A DNA stretch of 64,000 bases from Luteibacter anthropi. Lineage in GTDB: Bacteria; Pseudomonadota; Gammaproteobacteria; Xanthomonadales; Rhodanobacteraceae. The stretch covers positions 62,001 to 126,000 of the forward strand of contig NZ_JAARLZ010000014.1 in NCBI RefSeq assembly GCF_011759365.1, written 5' to 3'. Every line of letters begins with the position of its first letter. Positions within the stretch are counted from its first letter, which is position 1. The position numbers and the translations under genes are program-made. The notes below the pieces were generated by a model. The model searched no databases. It saw only the letters and a list, made by a program, of their open reading frames with translations, and had not been told where the DNA came from. Positions 18,036-27,149 of this stretch are shown here, piece by piece.

Positions 18036-18881
18036 ATGTCGAAGCAGAAGTGGTTCATTACGGGTGCCTCCAGCGGTCTGGGGCTGGCATTGACGAAGAA
18101 GGTGCTGGAACAGGGCCACGACGTGATCGCCGCCGTGCGCCGTGTCGAGGCCATGGATGCATTGACGAAGGTTTACCCGCAAGCGCTGGTGGTGGAGTCG
18201 CTGGACGTGACCGATCCGGCCGCCATCCGCAACGTCGCCGCGCGGCATGCCGACGTCGATGTCGTGATGAACAACGCGGGCGGCGCGGTGATCGGCGCGA
18301 TGGAAGAAATGAGCGAGGACGATATCCAGCAGCAGATCGCGCTCAACCTGCTGGCACCCATCCATGTCACGCGTGCTTTCCTGCCTGCCCTGCGCGAGCG
18401 CAGAGACGGCACGCTGATCTATGTGAGCAGCATGGGCGGTCGCGCGGCCTTCCCCAGCGGTTCGCTCTATCACGCCGCGAAATACGGCCTGGAGGGCTTC
18501 GCCGAGTCGCTGAGCCAGGAAGTGGCCGGCTTCGGCATCCGCACCGTCATTATCGAACCGGGCTCCATCAAGACCGATTTCATCGCCAATATCCGCTGGA
18601 CCGCGCAGCACGACGCGTACAAGGACAGTGTCGTCGGCAAGCTACGCGAGCAGATCCGCGAAATCGCTGACGAGCAGATCTCCGGCGACCCGGTAAAGAT
18701 GGCCGACGCGATCTACACCGTCAGCCAACAGCCGGAACCGCCGCTACGCACGGCCCTGGGCAGCGATGCGTACGCCGTGCTGGAAGCCGGCTATGGCAAG
18801 AGCCTGGATGCCCTGCGCGCGCAGAAGGATCTGGCGCTTTCCGTGGGCATCGAAGGCAAGAGCGGCTTCAACCCTACGTAA
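18036..18881 (+). CDS. Short-chain dehydrogenase/reductase (SDR)
   Basis: Classical NAD(P)-dependent oxidoreductase of 281 residues. The cofactor motif TGASSGLG is at 9-16, NNAGG follows, and the catalytic S-Y-x-x-x-K series appears as SSMGG and YHAAK. Residues after the cofactor loop (RR) suggest NADP preference. It follows tetR and precedes a second, similar SDR by 39 bp, so the three probably form one unit. The substrate is unknown. Confidence 0.9.
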   Translation: MSKQKWFITGASSGLGLALTKKVLEQGHDVIAAVRRVEAMDALTKVYPQALVVESLDVTDPAAIRNVAARHADVDVVMNNAGGAVIGAMEEMSEDDIQQQIALNLLAPIHVTRAFLPALRERRDGTLIYVSSMGGRAAFPSGSLYHAAKYGLEGFAESLSQEVAGFGIRTVIIEPGSIKTDFIANIRWTAQHDAYKDSVVGKLREQIREIADEQISGDPVKMADAIYTVSQQPEPPLRTALGSDAYAVLEAGYGKSLDALRAQKDLALSVGIEGKSGFNPT

Positions 18882-18920
18882 GCCCCCCGTATCCCTCCCC
18901 TTTCCCAAGGCAGAACGATC

Positions 18921-19778
18921 ATGTCAAAGACCTGGCTTATCACCGGCGCGGCCCGCGGGCTTGGCCGCTCCATCGTCGAAGCCGCATTGCAGGACGGCGG
19001 CAAGGTACTGGCAACGGCGCGCGATACGCGTAGCCTCGCCGATCTTCAGGCGCGTCATGGCAAAGCACTCGCCACCTTCGCGCTGGATGTCACCCACGAA
19101 ACGCAGGCACGCGATGCCGTCGCCGAAGCGGTGAAACGCTTCGGCCAGCTGGATGTGCTGGTCAACAACGCTGGCTACGGCCATATCCAGCCGTTCGAGC
19201 ACGTGCCTTCCGATGCGTTCCGCGCACAGATCGAAACCAATCTGTTCGGCGTGGTGAACCTCACCCGTGCCGCCATCCCGGCGATGCGTGCCAGCGGAGG
19301 CGGGCATATCTTCCAGGTGTCGTCGGCCGGTGGCCGCATCAGCACGCCAGGGCTGTCGGCCTACCAGGCGGCCAAGTGGGCGGTGGGTGGTTTCAGCGAT
19401 GTGGTGGGCAAGGAGGTGGCGCCGTTCGGCATCCACGTCTGCACGCTGGAACCCGGTGGCATGCGTACCGACTGGGGCCACGAAGCGCGTACCACGCTCG
19501 AACACCTGCCGGAAGGCTACGAGGCCTCGCTTGGCGAGTTCAAGGCGTTGATCGATGCGTATGCGGGGCATGAGGTGGGTGATCCCGAGCGCATCGCGAA
19601 GCTCATCGTCGCGCTCGCCTCGCGCACGTCGATTCCGTCGCGACTGGTGCTGGGCTCGGATGCATGGCACGTGATCGAAACGAAAGAGAGCCAGCGCCAC
19701 GCGACAATGCAGCGTTGGAAGCCGGTCACGCTATCCACCGACTTCGACGCCGCACCTGCAGTGTGGCCCACCGAGTAA
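18921..19778 (+). CDS. Short-chain dehydrogenase/reductase (SDR), second copy
   Basis: This 285-residue SDR has TGAARGLG (8-15), NNAGYG and the catalytic YQAAK. It is similar in plan to the preceding SDR but not a recent duplicate. An AGGCAGAACG-type ribosome site precedes the ATG. Two hairpins downstream (ccgggcagc...gctgcccgg at about 19796 and ccggcgctttcgcgccgg at about 19843) may end the transcript. Confidence 0.9.
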   Translation: MSKTWLITGAARGLGRSIVEAALQDGGKVLATARDTRSLADLQARHGKALATFALDVTHETQARDAVAEAVKRFGQLDVLVNNAGYGHIQPFEHVPSDAFRAQIETNLFGVVNLTRAAIPAMRASGGGHIFQVSSAGGRISTPGLSAYQAAKWAVGGFSDVVGKEVAPFGIHVCTLEPGGMRTDWGHEARTTLEHLPEGYEASLGEFKALIDAYAGHEVGDPERIAKLIVALASRTSIPSRLVLGSDAWHVIETKESQRHATMQRWKPVTLSTDFDAAPAVWPTE

Positions 19779-19912
19779 CCCCGGCCCCATCTCCGGGCAG
19801 CAAGGTTCCGCTGCCCGGAGGTCGGGCTTGATTCCATCAAGACCGGCGCTTTCGCGCCGGATAGATTGCGCCCGGACTGTTTCCATCATCATGACGTGAT
19901 ACCGGGGGTCGC

Positions 19913-20572
19913 ATGTTCGTTCGGCGGATGGCCCAGGCACTGGCCTGGGGCGTGGTGAGCATGGCGACCCAGGCAGCGACGCATGCCGATGGCGGCGATA
20001 TCGCCGGCCATGTAGAGCTGGCGGCCAACCCCGGCCAGACCCTCGCCACGGGCGAAGTGACGGACACGGTGGTGTACTTCGTGCCAGCGGCCGGTGCGCC
20101 GCGCCTGCATCCGGGCGCCTATACGGTGAACTCGGTCGACATGGATTTCCGCCCGGGCGCCATGGTGGTGCCGGCTGGCAGCAAGATCAGATTCGCCAAT
20201 CTCGACCAGGTGCTGCACAACGTTTATTCGTCTACGCCCGGCTCCGTGTTCGACTACCAGTTCCAGAAGGTGGGCGATGTGGTGGAGCGTCGTTTCACCA
20301 CGCCGGGCCCGGTACTTGTGAGCTGCAACGTGCATCACTTCATGGAATTCGACCTGCTGGTGCTGCCCACGCCTTACGCAAGCTCCGTGGGCGCCGATGG
20401 AAGCTTCACCCTGCGGCATGTGCCTTCCGGTCCGGGCACGCTCTATTTCTGGAATCCGCGCACCCAGATCAGGACACAGGCTGTCACCGCGCATGGGCAG
20501 AACGTTACGCAGCGACTGGTTGCGATCAAGCCGCGTGTCACTACCGAACTGCATCTGGGAGCCGGATCGTGA
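19913..20572 (+). CDS. Periplasmic cupredoxin-like copper protein (methylamine-utilization type)
   Basis: About 219 residues with an N-terminal signal (MAQALAWGVVSMATQAATHA). The cupredoxin part runs over roughly residues 25-150. Likely copper ligands are His in VLHNVYSS and the C-x2-H-x2-M group in SCNVHHFM, close to the CDVHPWM pattern of such proteins. The C-terminal part resembles a carboxypeptidase regulatory-like beta domain. The stop overlaps the start of the next gene, so the pair is co-translated and may act together in copper or redox sensing. Confidence 0.8.
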   Translation: MFVRRMAQALAWGVVSMATQAATHADGGDIAGHVELAANPGQTLATGEVTDTVVYFVPAAGAPRLHPGAYTVNSVDMDFRPGAMVVPAGSKIRFANLDQVLHNVYSSTPGSVFDYQFQKVGDVVERRFTTPGPVLVSCNVHHFMEFDLLVLPTPYASSVGADGSFTLRHVPSGPGTLYFWNPRTQIRTQAVTAHGQNVTQRLVAIKPRVTTELHLGAGS

Positions 20573-21621
20573 AGCTTGCGACGAAAGCCCTTTGCAAGGG
20601 CGTGGTGCTCGTGGTGGCCGGCGTGGCCATCGCCATGGCAGGTGTGTTGCTGAATGCACAGCATGCCGCTCGCGAGCGCGCCCAGGCGAACCTGCGCATG
20701 TCGATCGAAGTGGTGCATGACTTCGCGGACCAGTCGTGGGAGCTGTTGCGCCTGCGCGGTCAGGTGCTGGCAGGCGATCCGGCCTTTGTCGATTACGTCA
20801 CCCAGTCGCTGGTGCCCGACGCGAAGCTCGGAGGCGTGGTGGACAAGCTTTCCATCAGCCGGCTGCTCAACGAGCGCCGCCAGGGCGACGACATTCTCAT
20901 GCTGCTCGATGCCGAGGGCATGGAAGTTACGGGCATCGGCGTGATCGGCAAGACGCCGGAGGTGATCCAGCACGATCCGCTGGTGATCGCAGCCATCAGT
21001 GAAGGCAAGACCGCGCAGGGCATCTGGCTCGATAACGGCGCCATGGCCTGGGTGGTGATCCATCCCTTGATGCGTGGTCGCACGCCGCAGGGCTACCTGG
21101 TGACGGCATCGCGTGCCACCGATGCTTCATTCGCGAAGCTTGCGCGGCTGGTGCATGGTGATGTTGCACTCCTGACGTCCCTCGCTCCGCATTCGCTTTA
21201 TTCGGGCGGGCTCGATGCGCGTTACGTTGATCTTCTCGGTGCGCACCAGCGCGATGTGCTCGCGGTAAAGACCCCGACAGGCCAGGCACTCGCGCTGGAC
21301 AACGAAGCGACCGCTATCGATACGTGGATCACGCCGTTCGACACGGCGCAGGGGCATGCCGCGTGGGTGGTGCTCAATTCACGCACCGGCTTCCTGCACA
21401 GCCTCGATACGGAAACGCTCCATCTTGTGCTGGGCATCGCATTCTTCGGCCTGTTCGCCCTGGCGTGCGTCATCGTGCAGTGGGCCAGCACATGGCGCCC
21501 CCTGGGCCAGCTTGCCGACGCCTACGACAGCGGTCGCGGCACGATCGGACGCGTGAAAGGCAACGCCTTGCTGCGCGATGTGCGCGACCGCCTTGAACTG
21601 GCGAGCCGCACCCGCCGCTGA
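20569..21621 (+). CDS. Membrane sensor protein with periplasmic Cache-like domain and no output domain
   Basis: About 350 residues starting at a GTG that overlaps the cupredoxin stop. A transmembrane helix (about 11-29, GVVLVVAGVAIAMAGVLL) and another at about 283-305 (LVLGIAFFGLFALACVIV) flank a 250-residue periplasmic region that resembles the sensor half of double-Cache receptors. Only about 40 residues follow the second helix, too few for a kinase, GGDEF or MCP module. It could be a stand-alone sensor partner of the cupredoxin, or a receptor that lost its output. Confidence 0.7.
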   Translation: MKLATKALCKGVVLVVAGVAIAMAGVLLNAQHAARERAQANLRMSIEVVHDFADQSWELLRLRGQVLAGDPAFVDYVTQSLVPDAKLGGVVDKLSISRLLNERRQGDDILMLLDAEGMEVTGIGVIGKTPEVIQHDPLVIAAISEGKTAQGIWLDNGAMAWVVIHPLMRGRTPQGYLVTASRATDASFAKLARLVHGDVALLTSLAPHSLYSGGLDARYVDLLGAHQRDVLAVKTPTGQALALDNEATAIDTWITPFDTAQGHAAWVVLNSRTGFLHSLDTETLHLVLGIAFFGLFALACVIVQWASTWRPLGQLADAYDSGRGTIGRVKGNALLRDVRDRLELASRTRR

Positions 21622-21627
21622 GGTGGT

Positions 21628-22083
21628 TCAACCGAGCGGCAAGGGACGCGGCGGCACCACCTCCTTCATGACCAGGGTGGAGGTCAGGCGTAACACGCCC
21701 GGCAACCCTGAAAGGCGCCGGTCGTAAAGACGCTGGAACGCGGCAAGATCCTCGGTCGCGACATGCAGCAGGTAATCCGGCTCGCCGAACAGGCGCTGCG
21801 CATGCACCACCTCGCGCACATCGGACAGCGCTTCCTCGAACGCATGCACCGTGCGCTCCACGGTTTCCTTCAGCGTCACGAACAGCACCGCATAGAAACG
21901 CAGGCCTACGGCGTTCGGGTCGAGATCGGCGTGGTAGCCGCGGATGACACCGGCGTCTTCCAGCGCGCGCAAGCGCCGGTGGCAGGGCGACAGGCTGAGC
22001 CCCACCCGCTCGGCCAGCTCGGTGACCGTGAGGCGTCCGTCGGCCTGGAGCTCAGAAAGAATCTTCTTGTCGAATTTATCCAT
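21628..22083 (-). CDS. Lrp/AsnC family transcriptional regulator
   Basis: About 151 residues from the ATG at 22083 (MDKFDKKILSELQADGRLTV). The N-terminal AsnC helix-turn-helix includes ERVGLSLSPCHRRLRALEDAGVI; the C-terminal RAM domain binds amino-acid effectors (FGEPDYLLHVATEDLAAFQR). The frame continues upstream to 22287 but across the lysE promoter, so the short start is right. Divergent from lysE, the usual arrangement in which the regulator controls an amino-acid exporter. Confidence 0.93.
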   Translation of the reverse strand: MDKFDKKILSELQADGRLTVTELAERVGLSLSPCHRRLRALEDAGVIRGYHADLDPNAVGLRFYAVLFVTLKETVERTVHAFEEALSDVREVVHAQRLFGEPDYLLHVATEDLAAFQRLYDRRLSGLPGVLRLTSTLVMKEVVPPRPLPLG

Positions 22084-22085
22084 GG

Positions 22086-22098
22086 GGAAGAATCTTCC
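22086..22098. promoter_or_regulatory. Palindrome in the lrp-lysE divergent region
   Basis: ggaagaatcttcc is a perfect palindrome around a central base, just upstream of the lrp start. It may bind the Lrp-type regulator. Confidence 0.35.
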
Positions 22099-22231
22099 AA
22101 AGAGATCATTCAGAAGCGCCAATAATAGGCGAATGTCACCGACACGAGGGACATAAGCTATGGGCCAGTCGCCGGGATGCACGCCCCGGCATGTCTCCAT
22201 TCCCGGCGTCCCCGCGCCACTGGCAGCCCCC

Positions 22232-22879
22232 ATGACCGCAACCGCACTCCTGGCCTTCTGGGCCGTGGCGATCCTCCTGATCCTCACCCCCGGCGCCGAC
22301 TGGGCCTATGCCATCGCTGCCGGCATTCGCGGGCGCGGCATCCTCACCTCGGTCACCGGACTGATCCTGGGCCATCTCACCATGGTGACGGTGGTGGCCA
22401 TCGGCGCAGGGGCCATGCTCAACGCCCACCCCTCGGCCATGTCGGCACTGACCTATGCCGGCGCGGTCTACCTCATGGTGCTCGGCGTGCGGATCAGCCG
22501 GAATCCCCCCGTACCCACTGCCGAGGATGGCGAACAAGCCGCTTCGGCCAGACGCTGGCTCGTCGGCGGCTGGGGCGTAAGTGCGCTCAATCCCAAGGTC
22601 TTCCTGCTGTTCCTCGCCCTGCTTCCGCAGTTCGTGCTGGCCGACAGTCCGCTATCACCCGGTATGCAGATGATGCTGCTGGGCATCGTCGAGGTGGCGA
22701 CGTGCATGGTGGTGTACCTGGCGGTGGGCTACGGCGCGAAGGCGATCCTGGGGTCGCGGCCAGCGGCAGCACGCTGGGTGGGCAGGGTGTCGGGAGTGCT
22801 GATGGTGGTGGTGGGTGTGTTGCTGGTGGTGCACCAGGCTCGGCACCTGGCTTGGCTTCTCACCTCAACGAGAGGATAA
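22232..22879 (+). CDS. LysE family amino-acid exporter
   Basis: Inner-membrane exporter of 215 residues from the ATG at 22232 (MTATALLAFWAVAILLILTPGADWAYAI, quoted by parts). The LysE/RhtB signature LLILTPGADW is near the start, and six hydrophobic helices follow, with NPKVFLLFLALLPQFV in the middle. An upstream in-frame ATG at 22160 adds a proline-rich, non-hydrophobic stretch and is less likely. Likely regulated by the divergent Lrp protein. Confidence 0.92.
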   Translation: MTATALLAFWAVAILLILTPGADWAYAIAAGIRGRGILTSVTGLILGHLTMVTVVAIGAGAMLNAHPSAMSALTYAGAVYLMVLGVRISRNPPVPTAEDGEQAASARRWLVGGWGVSALNPKVFLLFLALLPQFVLADSPLSPGMQMMLLGIVEVATCMVVYLAVGYGAKAILGSRPAAARWVGRVSGVLMVVVGVLLVVHQARHLAWLLTSTRG

Positions 22880-22902
22880 GGTGCAATAAAGCAGCCCTTA
22901 TC

Positions 22903-23150
22903 TTACTTAAGGGTCATTATGCCAAGATGGTCGTCGAGGCAGGCCGAATCATCGATGCTTTTTGCCAGGCGAAACGTGTAATCAAGCACGTGTTCGTCAG
23001 GCTTCCTTCCTGGCACTCGTCCAAACTCAGGAGCCAAGCCAGTAAACAGGATGTCCGGCAAGGTTGGAACGAGTTCGTCTACTTGAGCCGCTCGGACCTT
23101 GCTGAATTCCGTCCATGCTCCTTCTACTGCCCTTGATCTTCGCTCAAAAC
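22903..23150 (-). pseudogene. Possible remnant of a protein gene, no start codon
   Basis: An open minus-strand frame ends with TAA at 22905-22903 and reads ...PTLPDILFTGLAPEFGRVP...HVLDYTFRLAKS...LGIMTLK. It runs back into the end of the J-domain gene in another frame without an ATG; only internal TTG or GTG codons are available. Its composition is protein-like. It may be the 3' remnant of a gene cut off by rearrangement, or chance; I do not recognise a family. Confidence 0.3.
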
Positions 23151-24268
23151 TGCATGTCGTAGTCGGCCTGTGCGGCCATTTCGCGCTTGATGACCTTGAG
23201 CCAGGACTTCAGTTTTCTGGGATCATCAAACACACGCAAGTCTTCTTCGAAAACGCGCACGCCGTTGCGCAGCTGGTTGATGTTCGTGTTCAACGCGTAC
23301 TTGACGTTCCTTGGCGAAACGGGATGCCCTGGCCTCATACCGCTCCGTATCGCGTACTCGATCTTAATCTCGGACAGCTCCTGATCGAGGCCACGCAACT
23401 GCTCTTTCAGAATCTTGTTCCAGCGGTTGAGCCTCTCCTCGCTTACGCTTTCCAGTGCGGACCGATCGATGTGTTCCAGCTCCAGCTGTAACTCGAGCAG
23501 GTCGAGGAGGCTCTTGTTGGCGTAAGCATGGTTGACCCGTTGCATCAGGACGGCCTTGCGCTCCCGCTCGACGGGGTCGGGCTCGCGATCGGGATGAAGC
23601 AAGCTGGCCAGCTTGCGGTAGACCTCCCGGATCGACAGGTGCACCTCTGCCTCCTCGGCGCGTGCCCGCTCATCGGCTGCTGCCTGCTTGGGTGACTGCT
23701 TGCGCTTCGCGTGGTGCGCTGCTTTCGCCTCATGACGGGCGCGTTCACGCTCCCCGTCCTGGTCCAGCTGCTCCTTAAAGTGGAGACGCATGTCGTCGAT
23801 AGAAGCGAAGTTGACGTCATCCGGGATATCGACGCGGAGTACATCCTGTAGCGCATCGCGCATCATCTTGATCGCAGCCGCCTCTTCCTCGGCACTTGCC
23901 GCGTTGTAGCGCTGGAAGATTTCCTTGATAGCGGGGTCGTCGACGACGGCGAGTAAATCGCCGGCGACATGGGTGATCAGTTCCTCGACTATCTGTCGCT
24001 CTGCATTCGTCAGGCCTTTGGTACCGTGCGCCTGATCCAGGCGCTTCACCATCTGAATCCGCAACGTGTTGAAGCTGCCCCGCAACGGCAGCAGTTCGTC
24101 GTTGAACTTACGCCGGAAGTCGGCGCCGAAGGCTTCCCAGTCGGCCAGCGTCGCGCGGCGCTTCTCGATCTTCTCGATCAACCTGTTGAAAGCCTGTTGG
24201 CCCTTTGACGGCGTATGCGCGAGTTCGTGTCTCGCGATACCTAAAGGGCTAACGATATTCTTCGTCAT
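23144..24268 (-). CDS. J-domain (DnaJ-like) protein of unknown role
   Basis: About 374 residues. The J domain lies at roughly 215-260 (IREVYRKLASLLHPDREPDP) with the intact HPD motif that stimulates Hsp70 ATPase. A charged Ala/Lys/Glu-rich linker precedes it (HEAKAAHHAKRKQSPKQAAA), and helical regions lie on both sides. No Gly/Phe region or zinc finger, so it is not DnaJ itself. Start ATG at 24268. It stands alone with AT-richer flanks; accessory origin is possible. Confidence 0.8.
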   Translation of the reverse strand: MTKNIVSPLGIARHELAHTPSKGQQAFNRLIEKIEKRRATLADWEAFGADFRRKFNDELLPLRGSFNTLRIQMVKRLDQAHGTKGLTNAERQIVEELITHVAGDLLAVVDDPAIKEIFQRYNAASAEEEAAAIKMMRDALQDVLRVDIPDDVNFASIDDMRLHFKEQLDQDGERERARHEAKAAHHAKRKQSPKQAAADERARAEEAEVHLSIREVYRKLASLLHPDREPDPVERERKAVLMQRVNHAYANKSLLDLLELQLELEHIDRSALESVSEERLNRWNKILKEQLRGLDQELSEIKIEYAIRSGMRPGHPVSPRNVKYALNTNINQLRNGVRVFEEDLRVFDDPRKLKSWLKVIKREMAAQADYDMQF

Positions 24269-24378
24269 GAAACAGATCTCTTGGGCGTAGAGGCATGGAG
24301 AGAGCGACTGTCAGCTTAAATAGCGCGAACCGGCCCGTCCTTCGGTCATTTACGGACCGCCCGAGACTCTGAGATACA

Positions 24379-25242
24379 TCACTCGATATTCTGCACCTGC
24401 TCACGCATCTGCTCGATCAACACCTTCAGCTCCACCGCCGCATTCGTCGTACGGGAGTCCACCGACTTCGAACCGAGCGTATTCGCCTCGCGGTTGAATT
24501 CCTGCATGAGGAAGTCGAGGCGGCGGCCGATGGGCTCTTTCAGCGCCAGCACGCGGCGGGCTTCGGAGATGTGGGTGGCGAGGCGGTCGAGTTCTTCGTC
24601 CACGTCGATGCGGGTGACCTGGAGCACCAGTTCCTGCTCAAGGCGGCCCGGTTCCACCGGCTGGCGGATGTCGGCCAGGCGGGTTTCGAGGCGGGCGCGC
24701 AGGGCGGCGCGGATTTCAGGGAGCCAGCCGCGCACGTCGGAGACGATCTTCTCGATGCCGTCGAGACGTTCGCGGAGGATTTCTCCGAGCTTGCTGCCTT
24801 CGCGACCACGGGTGTCGGCCAGGGCATCCAGCGCGCGGTCGAGCACGTCGATGAGTGCGGCCTGGAGGGCGTCGGCATCCGATTCGGGCTGCTGGAGCAC
24901 GCCGGGGAAGCGCAGCAGTTCGGTGAATTCGATGGACATGCGCGGGAAGCGCTGTTCCAGGTCGAGGGCCAGTTCGGACAGGCGCGAGAGCATCGTGCCG
25001 TTGATGCGCAGGGCATCGCCGGAGCCGGCTTCGCCGCGCAGGCGGACGGTCACGTCTACCTTGCCGCGCGACAGGCGGGTGGCGATGCGCTCGCGCAGGG
25101 CACTTTCGAAACTACGCAGATCGTCCGGCAGGCGCGGGCTGATCTCCAGGTAGCGATGGTTCACCGTGCGGAGTTCACAGGTCAGCGTGCCGGACGGGCC
25201 CGCGCTTTCGGCGGACGCGTAGGCGGTCATGCTACGGATCAT
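24379..25242 (-). CDS. yicC: YicC family endoribonuclease
   Basis: About 287 residues from the ATG at 25242 (MIRSMTAYASAES). YicC_N covers the first half (CELRTVNHRYLEISPRLPD) and DUF1732 the end, with the family block EFNREANTLGSKS. YicC in E. coli is an RNase acting on small RNAs such as RyhB. The ORF extends upstream to 25389, but that part has no family similarity. It is divergent from rph, a conserved neighbour. Confidence 0.93.
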   Translation of the reverse strand: MIRSMTAYASAESAGPSGTLTCELRTVNHRYLEISPRLPDDLRSFESALRERIATRLSRGKVDVTVRLRGEAGSGDALRINGTMLSRLSELALDLEQRFPRMSIEFTELLRFPGVLQQPESDADALQAALIDVLDRALDALADTRGREGSKLGEILRERLDGIEKIVSDVRGWLPEIRAALRARLETRLADIRQPVEPGRLEQELVLQVTRIDVDEELDRLATHISEARRVLALKEPIGRRLDFLMQEFNREANTLGSKSVDSRTTNAAVELKVLIEQMREQVQNIE

Positions 25243-25318
25243 GGGGAGGTCGCTCGCGCGGTGACTGGGGGCGCAATGGTAAACTGACCCACCGCCCGCG
25301 CCCAAATCAGGCCCACCC

Positions 25319-26050
25319 ATGTCCTTTTCCCGTCCGAGCGGCCGCGCCGCCGACCAGCTGCGCACCGTCAGCATCGAACGCCACTTCACCCGCCATGCCG
25401 AAGGCTCCGTGCTCGTGAGCTATGGCGACACCCGCGTGCTCTGCACAGCCTCCATCGAAGAGCGCGTGCCGCCGTGGCTGCGCGGCAAGGGCGAGGGCTG
25501 GGTCACGGCCGAATACGGCATGCTGCCCCGGGCCACCAGCGACCGCACCCAGCGCGAAGCCGCCCGTGGCGGCCAGGGTGGCCGCACCATGGAGATCCAG
25601 CGTCTCATCGGCCGCTCGCTGCGCGCTTGCGTCGATCGTGCCGCCCTGGGCGAGCGCGTGATCACGCTCGACTGCGACGTGCTCCAGGCCGATGGCGGCA
25701 CCCGCACCGCCGCCATCACCGGTGCCTATGTGGCGCTGGTGGATGCCATCGCCACCCTCACCCGTCGCAACGCCATCAAGCGCAACCCCATCCTGGGCGC
25801 CGTGGCCGCCGTTTCCGTGGGCATCTACGAGGGCGTGCCGGTGCTGGACCTCGACTATGCCGAGGATTCCAACTGCGATACCGACATGAATGTCGTCATG
25901 AACGACGGTGGCGGCCTCATCGAGGTGCAGGGCACCGCCGAAGGGCATGCCTTCCGTCGTGAAGAAATGAACGCCATGCTCGACCTGGCCGCCAAGGGCG
26001 TCGACGAGTTGGTGGCCGCGCAGCGCGCCGCGCTGGAGTCCACGCCATGA
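25319..26050 (+). CDS. rph: Ribonuclease PH
   Basis: Phosphorolytic 3'-5' exoribonuclease for tRNA 3' ends; forms a hexamer. The 243-residue length and blocks [30 protein letters not shown] and [19 protein letters not shown] are standard. Frame ends overlapping the next gene by 4 bp (ATGA). First gene of a tight run rph-GNAT-rdgB-hemW. Confidence 0.97.
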   Translation: MSFSRPSGRAADQLRTVSIERHFTRHAEGSVLVSYGDTRVLCTASIEERVPPWLRGKGEGWVTAEYGMLPRATSDRTQREAARGGQGGRTMEIQRLIGRSLRACVDRAALGERVITLDCDVLQADGGTRTAAITGAYVALVDAIATLTRRNAIKRNPILGAVAAVSVGIYEGVPVLDLDYAEDSNCDTDMNVVMNDGGGLIEVQGTAEGHAFRREEMNAMLDLAAKGVDELVAAQRAALESTP

Positions 26051-26556
26051 CTGACGTGCGCCCGGCCACCGCCGCCGACCTCGATGCCATCGTGGCCCTG
26101 CACCACGCCGCCTTCGGCCGCCCGGCCGAGGGCGATCTCGTGCGCCGCCTGGTGGATGCCGGCAAGGCCAGCATCTCGCTGGTGGCCGTGGATGACGACG
26201 ACACCGTGCTGGGTCACGTGCTGTTCTCGCCGGTCACGGTGGAGAACGGTGACGACGGCAAGGCCCTCGGCCTCGCCCCGGTCGCCGTGCATCCGGATCA
26301 CCAGCGCCAGGGCATCGGCCGCGAGCTGATCGAGGAAGGCATCGGCGCCTGCTTCGTGGCCGATGCGCGCGCGATCTTCGTGCTGGGCTCGCCTGCCTAT
26401 TACGCGGGTTTCGGCTTCGGCAAGGCCTCGGCGCACGATCTGCACGATGCCTTCGAAGGCGGCAACGCCTTCCAGGTGCTGCCGCTCACCATCGACGGCC
26501 TGGCGGGTTACGCCGGTCGCGTGGAATACGCCAGCGAATTCACCGGGGGCCTGTGA
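26047..26556 (+). CDS. GNAT family N-acetyltransferase (YhbS-like)
   Basis: Protein of 169 residues with the acetyl-CoA-binding loop [17 protein letters not shown] (about 78-94) and the C-terminal [11 protein letters not shown] block of the YhbS group. It overlaps rph and is followed by rdgB with a 1-bp overlap, so it is co-transcribed with housekeeping genes. The substrate is unknown. Confidence 0.9.
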   Translation: MTDVRPATAADLDAIVALHHAAFGRPAEGDLVRRLVDAGKASISLVAVDDDDTVLGHVLFSPVTVENGDDGKALGLAPVAVHPDHQRQGIGRELIEEGIGACFVADARAIFVLGSPAYYAGFGFGKASAHDLHDAFEGGNAFQVLPLTIDGLAGYAGRVEYASEFTGGL

Positions 26557-27149
26557 TGCGCATCGTTCTCGCGTCGAGCAATGCGGGCAAGGTGGTCGAG
26601 CTGGAGCAGCTCCTGGCCGGCAGCGGCGTCGAACTGCTGCCGCAGAGCACCTTCGGTGTCAGCGATGCCGATGAAACCGGGCTCACCTTCGTCGAGAACG
26701 CACTCATCAAGGCACGCCACGCCTCCCGTGCCACCGGCCTGCCCGCCCTGGCCGACGACTCGGGCATCTGCGTGGACGCGCTCAACGGCGCACCGGGCCT
26801 GTATGCCGCGCGCTATTCCGGCGTACACGGCGACAGCCCCGCCAACAATGCCAGGCTGCTGCGCGAACTTGACGGCGTGCCGATGGAAAAGCGTAGCGCC
26901 TACTTCATCGCCGTGCTGGTACTGCTGCGTCATGCGGACGATCCGGCACCGCTGATCGCCGAAGGCCGCTGGCATGGCCGCATCCTCGAAGCCCCGCGCG
27001 GCGAGGGTGGTTTCGGGTACGACCCGCTGTTCCTGCCTGACGGCTCCGACCTGGGCGCCGCCGAGATCGAACCCGCCCTGAAAAACCGCATGAGCCACCG
27101 CGGACAGGCCCTGGCCGTGCTCAAGGCACGCTTCGCCGAGCTGGCATGA
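26556..27149 (+). CDS. rdgB: dITP/XTP pyrophosphatase (RdgB/HAM1)
   Basis: Nucleotide-pool sanitising enzyme that hydrolyses ITP, dITP and XTP. The 197-residue protein starts [20 protein letters not shown] and carries LPALADDSGICVDAL and GGFGYDPLFLPDG, all family hallmarks. An in-frame GTG lies one codon upstream, but the ATG is standard. Overlaps hemW by 4 bp. Confidence 0.96.
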   Translation: MRIVLASSNAGKVVELEQLLAGSGVELLPQSTFGVSDADETGLTFVENALIKARHASRATGLPALADDSGICVDALNGAPGLYAARYSGVHGDSPANNARLLRELDGVPMEKRSAYFIAVLVLLRHADDPAPLIAEGRWHGRILEAPRGEGGFGYDPLFLPDGSDLGAAEIEPALKNRMSHRGQALAVLKARFAELA

